Shown piece after piece: positions 60,899 to 64,000 of a stretch of 64,000 nt of DNA. This stretch comes from Candidatus Thiothrix anitrata. GTDB lineage: Bacteria; Pseudomonadota; Gammaproteobacteria; Thiotrichales; Thiotrichaceae. Made by a program: the position numbers and the translations under genes. Every line of letters starts with the position of its first letter. The first letter of the stretch is position 1. The stretch lies in NCBI RefSeq assembly GCF_017901155.1, contig NZ_CP072800.1, positions 248,001 to 312,000 of the forward strand, read 5' to 3'. Under the pieces are notes generated by a model. The model saw only the letters and a list, made by a program, of their open reading frames with translations, searched no databases and had not been told where the DNA came from.

Positions 60899-62395
60899 TT
60901 ATTCCGGCCTCATATGCGGAAAAAGTATCACATCCCTGATCGAAGGCGCGTCAGTAAACAGCATCACCAGACGGTCAATCCCAATCCCTTCCCCTGCGGT
61001 TGGCGGCATTCCGTATTCCAACGCACGGATGTAATCCGCGTCGTAATGCATCGCTTCATCATCGCCTGCGTCTTTATCCGCGACTTGTTGCATAAAGCGT
61101 TCTGCTTGATCTTCCGCATCATTCAACTCGGAGAAGCCGTTGCCAATTTCACGCCCGCCCACAAAAAATTCAAAGCGGTCGGTAATGAACGGGTTTTGAT
61201 CGTTACGACGTGCCAGTGGCGACACTTCTGCCGGGTATTCGGTAATAAACGTCGGTTGCATCAAGCGGTGTTCAACCGTTTTCTCGAAAATCTCGATCTG
61301 TACTTTACCCAAACCGTAGCTGTCTTTCAGCGGGATGCCTAAACCTTTAGCTACTGCACGCGCCGCATCCAAGCTATCAATATCCGCCCCTGTCAAGGTT
61401 GGATTGAAATGCAAAATGGAGTCACGCACACTGATACGCGCAAACGGTTGGCTGAAATCGAAGCTTTCCCCTTGATAAACAATGTCTTTGCTGCCCACCA
61501 CGTCAGTCGCGATACCGCGCATCAAGGTTTCGGTCAAATCCATCAAATCATGGTAAGTCGCATACGCCTGATAAAATTCAATCATGGTGAATTCCGGGTT
61601 ATGGCGCGTCGAAACCCCTTCATTACGGAAATTACGGTTAATTTCAAACACTCGCTCGAAACCACCCACCACCAAACGCTTCAAATACAACTCCGGCGCG
61701 ATGCGTAAATACATCGGCAAATCCAGCGCGTTATGGTGCGTCACAAACGGACGCGCCGTAGCACCACCGGGAATCACTTGCAGCATCGGGGTTTCCACTT
61801 CCAAGAAATCGCGCTGCGTAAAGAAGTTGCGGATATAACTGACGATTTTGGAACGCATTACAAACGTATCGCGGGTTTCATGATTCATAATCAAATCAAT
61901 GTAACGCTGGCGATAACGCTGCTCGTGGTCGGTCAAACCGTGGAACTTTTCCGGCAACGGGCGCAATGATTTAGTCAATAAGCGAATTTCCTTCACCTTA
62001 ACTGACAACTCACCTGTTTGCGTTTTAAACAGTGTGCCGCTTGCCCACACAATGTCGCCCAAATCCCAGTGGGTATAAGCCTCAAACACCGCATCGCCCA
62101 ACACGTTTTTCTGGGTGTAAAGCTGGATGCGCCCCGACGTATCGGAAAGTGTTGCAAAACTGGCTTTACCCATCACCCGCTTGAGCATCATGCGCCCTGC
62201 AACGGTGACTTCAACCGGGTTTTCTTCAAACCAGGGCTTCTCGTATTCACCGTATTGCGTCTGTAAATCGGCGGCTTTATGCTCACGCACAACGTCGTTA
62301 GGGAATGGCACACCCTGTTCACGCAACACGGCGAGTTTTTCGCGGCGTTGCGTAATCAGTTTGTTATCGTCGTGATGAAGTTCATGTTCGCTCAT
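60899..62395 (-). CDS. lysS: Lysyl-tRNA synthetase, class II
   Basis: A 498-residue class II LysRS. An N-terminal OB-fold ([21 protein letters not shown]) binds the anticodon; motif 1 has [21 protein letters not shown], motif 2 [24 protein letters not shown], and motif 3 [24 protein letters not shown] at 62395 is the natural start; upstream codons in this frame run through prfB. It begins two bases after the prfB stop, the classic prfB-lysS operon of gammaproteobacteria. Confidence 0.97.
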   Translation of the reverse strand: MSEHELHHDDNKLITQRREKLAVLREQGVPFPNDVVREHKAADLQTQYGEYEKPWFEENPVEVTVAGRMMLKRVMGKASFATLSDTSGRIQLYTQKNVLGDAVFEAYTHWDLGDIVWASGTLFKTQTGELSVKVKEIRLLTKSLRPLPEKFHGLTDHEQRYRQRYIDLIMNHETRDTFVMRSKIVSYIRNFFTQRDFLEVETPMLQVIPGGATARPFVTHHNALDLPMYLRIAPELYLKRLVVGGFERVFEINRNFRNEGVSTRHNPEFTMIEFYQAYATYHDLMDLTETLMRGIATDVVGSKDIVYQGESFDFSQPFARISVRDSILHFNPTLTGADIDSLDAARAVAKGLGIPLKDSYGLGKVQIEIFEKTVEHRLMQPTFITEYPAEVSPLARRNDQNPFITDRFEFFVGGREIGNGFSELNDAEDQAERFMQQVADKDAGDDEAMHYDADYIRALEYGMPPTAGEGIGIDRLVMLFTDAPSIRDVILFPHMRPE

Positions 62396-62397
62396 AA

Positions 62398-63493
62398 TTA
62401 CAGTCCGCTTTTTAAGCTTGCTTCGATAAATCGATCTAAATTGCCGTCGAGTACCGCTTGCGTGTTCGAGGTTTCCACGCCGGTACGCAAATCCTTGATA
62501 CGCGACTGATCCAGCACGTAAGAACGGATCTGGCTGCCCCAACCCACGTCGGATTTGCTGTCTTCCATCGCCTGCTTTTCCGCATTGCGCTTGAGCATTT
62601 CCAACTCATACAATTTCGCACGCAATTGCTTCATCGCGGTGTCTTTGTTTTGATGCTGGGAACGTCCGCTTTGGCACTGCACCACGGTATTGGTCGGTAA
62701 ATGGGTAATCCGCACTGCCGATTCGGTTTTATTGATGTGCTGCCCACCCGCACCGGATGCACGATAAACGTCAATGCGCAAATCTGCCGGATTAATGTCA
62801 ATTTCGATATTATCGTCAACTTCGGGGGAAACAAACACGCCTGCAAACGAGGTATGCCGCGCCCCGGCTGAACTGAATGGCGATTTACGCACCAACCGAT
62901 GCACGCCCGTTTCCGTGCGCAACCAGCCAAAAGCGTAGGGGCCTTCAAAGCCAATCGTGGCACTTTTCACCCCAGCAACATCACCGGGTGACGCTTCAAT
63001 CAGCTCCACTTTAAAGCCTTTGGCCTCACCCCAACGCAAATACATGCGCAGCAAGATTTCTGTCCAGTCCTGTGCTTCCGTACCGCCCGCGCCGGATTGA
63101 ATATCCAAGAAAGCGTTATTCGCATCCATTGGCCCGGAAAACATCCGCTGGAATTCGAGTTTGGCGACATCCGCTTCAATACCTTCCACGTCGGCAATCA
63201 CCGCGTCGGCACTTTCCTCGTCATCTTCCATTTCGGCGAGTTCGAGTAATTCCTTGGCATCGGCAAGTCCGGCAGTCATGCGGTCAAGGCCGCCGACAAT
63301 ATTATCCAGCAAGACCCGTTCTTTACCGAGGTCTTGGGCGCGTTGCGGGTTGTCCCACACTTTGGGGTCTTCGAGTTCGCGACTGACTTCTTCTAGGCGT
63401 TCGTGTTTGGTTTCATAGTCAAAGATACCCCCTCAGAGCGTCCACGCGCCCTTGAAGGTCTTTGATCTTGGTGTAGGTGGGGTTGAGTTCCAT
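62398..63493 (-). CDS. prfB: Peptide chain release factor 2 (programmed +1 frameshift)
   Basis: RF2, about 364 residues after frameshifting. The first frame starts ATG 63493 ([17 protein letters not shown]) and ends at TGA (63421-63419). Reading continues in the +1 frame as [22 protein letters not shown]. The GGQ catalytic loop is [18 protein letters not shown], and the stop-codon-reading SPF motif is [11 protein letters not shown]. It releases peptides at UGA and UAA codons. The frameshift autoregulates its synthesis. Without the shift only a 24-residue peptide is made. Confidence 0.97.
63418..63433 (-). promoter_or_regulatory. RF2 +1 frameshift site
   Basis: On the minus strand the message reads AGG GGG TAT CTT TGA C: an internal Shine-Dalgarno-like AGGGGG three bases before CTT, then the weak stop TGA followed by C. 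This is the canonical RF2 recoding signal. Confidence 0.96.
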
Positions 63494-63515
63494 GATAATC
63501 TGCTAATACTGCGAA

Positions 63516-63541
63516 AAGCGGGGATGATACCAACCCCGCTT
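63516..63541 (-). terminator. Terminator after the MBL-fold gene
   Basis: AAGCGGGG and CCCCGCTT pair around ten bases and are followed on the minus strand by TTTTCG. It separates the metallo-beta-lactamase-fold gene from prfB; the rest of the 67-base gap should hold the prfB promoter. Confidence 0.75.
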
Positions 63542-63560
63542 CGAGTATAAAAGGATTGGA

Positions 63561-64000
63561 TCAGAAATCTTCCTGTTCGGCTTCCAGTACTGCCAGACTG
63601 ATGTGCTTGCCGAGGGTTTCCTCCATGCTGTGCCAGTCTTTGTAGGCTGTCAGTTGCTCAGCAATTTTCGGTTTCATTTCGTGCGCTTCCATATCATCGC
63701 GTAAGGTTTTAACACCTTCATAGACTTTGCTCATGTAATCGCCATAAGCCGTAACAATGCTGTTATCGCCGGTTGCCCCGTGACCAGGAACAATGGTTTT
63801 CATCCCCATCGCCACAATGCGTTCAGCGTTTTTAGCACTGCCGGGGAAGCTGCCTTCATCCATCAGAATCAAACGTTTGTTGCTAATGGTATCGCCAGTG
63901 AACAACACTTTATCTTCAACCACTTCAAACATGACTTCGTTAGACGTGTGTGCTTTGCCCTCGACCAAATGCGCCTTGACTGTCAGGTTGCCGACTTTGA
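63561..64000 (-). CDS. Metallo-beta-lactamase-fold hydrolase, C-terminal part
   Basis: The C-terminal 146 residues of a gene that begins beyond the right edge; the frame is open to base 64000. The visible part has VEGKAHTSNEVMFEVVEDKVLFTGDTI with the metal-binding Asp of the MBL fold and TIVPGHGATGD with the metal-binding His, followed by a helical tail. The characteristic HxHxDH motif would lie outside the window. Substrate unknown; SoxH/glyoxalase-like hydrolases are the nearest group I can suggest. Confidence 0.8.
   Translation of the reverse strand, partial: KVGNLTVKAHLVEGKAHTSNEVMFEVVEDKVLFTGDTISNKRLILMDEGSFPGSAKNAERIVAMGMKTIVPGHGATGDNSIVTAYGDYMSKVYEGVKTLRDDMEAHEMKPKIAEQLTAYKDWHSMEETLGKHISLAVLEAEQEDF

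Noticed and set aside
63419-63493. Short 24-codon ORF before prfB, or prfB as a frameshifted pseudogene
   Set aside because: The stop sits in the canonical RF2 recoding signal, so it is the normal first segment of an intact gene.

Overview
The window most resembles the chromosome of a filamentous sulfur-oxidising gammaproteobacterium of the Thiothrix type. This is an inference from gene content, not from a marker-gene match. The supporting content is a flavocytochrome c sulfide dehydrogenase flavoprotein, a dnaX-ybaB-recR block preceded by the SRP RNA, a prfB-lysS pair, TRAP transport, isocitrate lyase with malate:quinone oxidoreductase, and many large secreted or surface proteins. Coding density is high and no gap exceeds 300 bases. 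I see no rRNA, tRNA, CRISPR array or transposase gene.

Layout. 1-8.3 kb is a signalling block: a partial ATPase-type anti-sigma/kinase gene, a sugar nucleotidyltransferase, a STAS protein, a FIST sensor, two hybrid histidine kinases, a REC-SpoIIE phosphatase, an Hpt protein and an H-NOX nitric-oxide sensor directly upstream of its kinase. 8.3-17.3 kb is an envelope block: two DUF3131 paralogues, a secreted protein with a beta-rich C terminus, an OmpA-family protein and an OpgC-like membrane acyltransferase, interrupted by an AlbA_2-type gene. 17.5-24.4 kb holds the most unusual locus. It encodes a 1417-residue exported protein joining three CBM2 modules, fibronectin III domains, a di-haem cytochrome that looks like FccA, a 16-copy Gly-Gly-Asp-Ser-Gly linker, a further cytochrome c and a planctomycete-type PSD module. 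A Tat-exported DUF1552 protein and FccB follow.

25.1-28.2 kb is housekeeping: ffs, dnaX, ybaB, recR and a HIT protein. dnaX carries an A10 tract that could make a gamma subunit by slippage, followed by an in-frame repeat element. 28.2-32.6 kb has a copper-amine-oxidase-like lipoprotein, a toxin-first hipAB pair and another lipoprotein. 32.6-38.1 kb is a tandem pair of SdrD_B/DUF11 surface proteins. 38.3-43.9 kb has an AAA/DUF4143 ATPase with phased repeats upstream, an LprI-like protein and a TakP-like TRAP operon. A third large DUF11 protein lies at 43.9-47.6 kb on the minus strand.

47.7-50.3 kb is an arsenate-resistance operon (GAPDH, arsJ, arsR). Then come rraA, aceA and mqo; the latter two share a TTGTCGACAA-type palindrome upstream. 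54.3-59.7 kb is an M1 peptidase-gnd-zwf-pgl operon for the oxidative pentose phosphate pathway. The window ends with a beta-helix lipoprotein, lysS, prfB with its +1 frameshift, and a truncated metallo-beta-lactamase-fold gene. Three copies of a C/G-rich double-hairpin repeat of about 105 bp (in dnaX, before dctQ, before rraA) all lie in the same orientation relative to the transcription of their neighbours.
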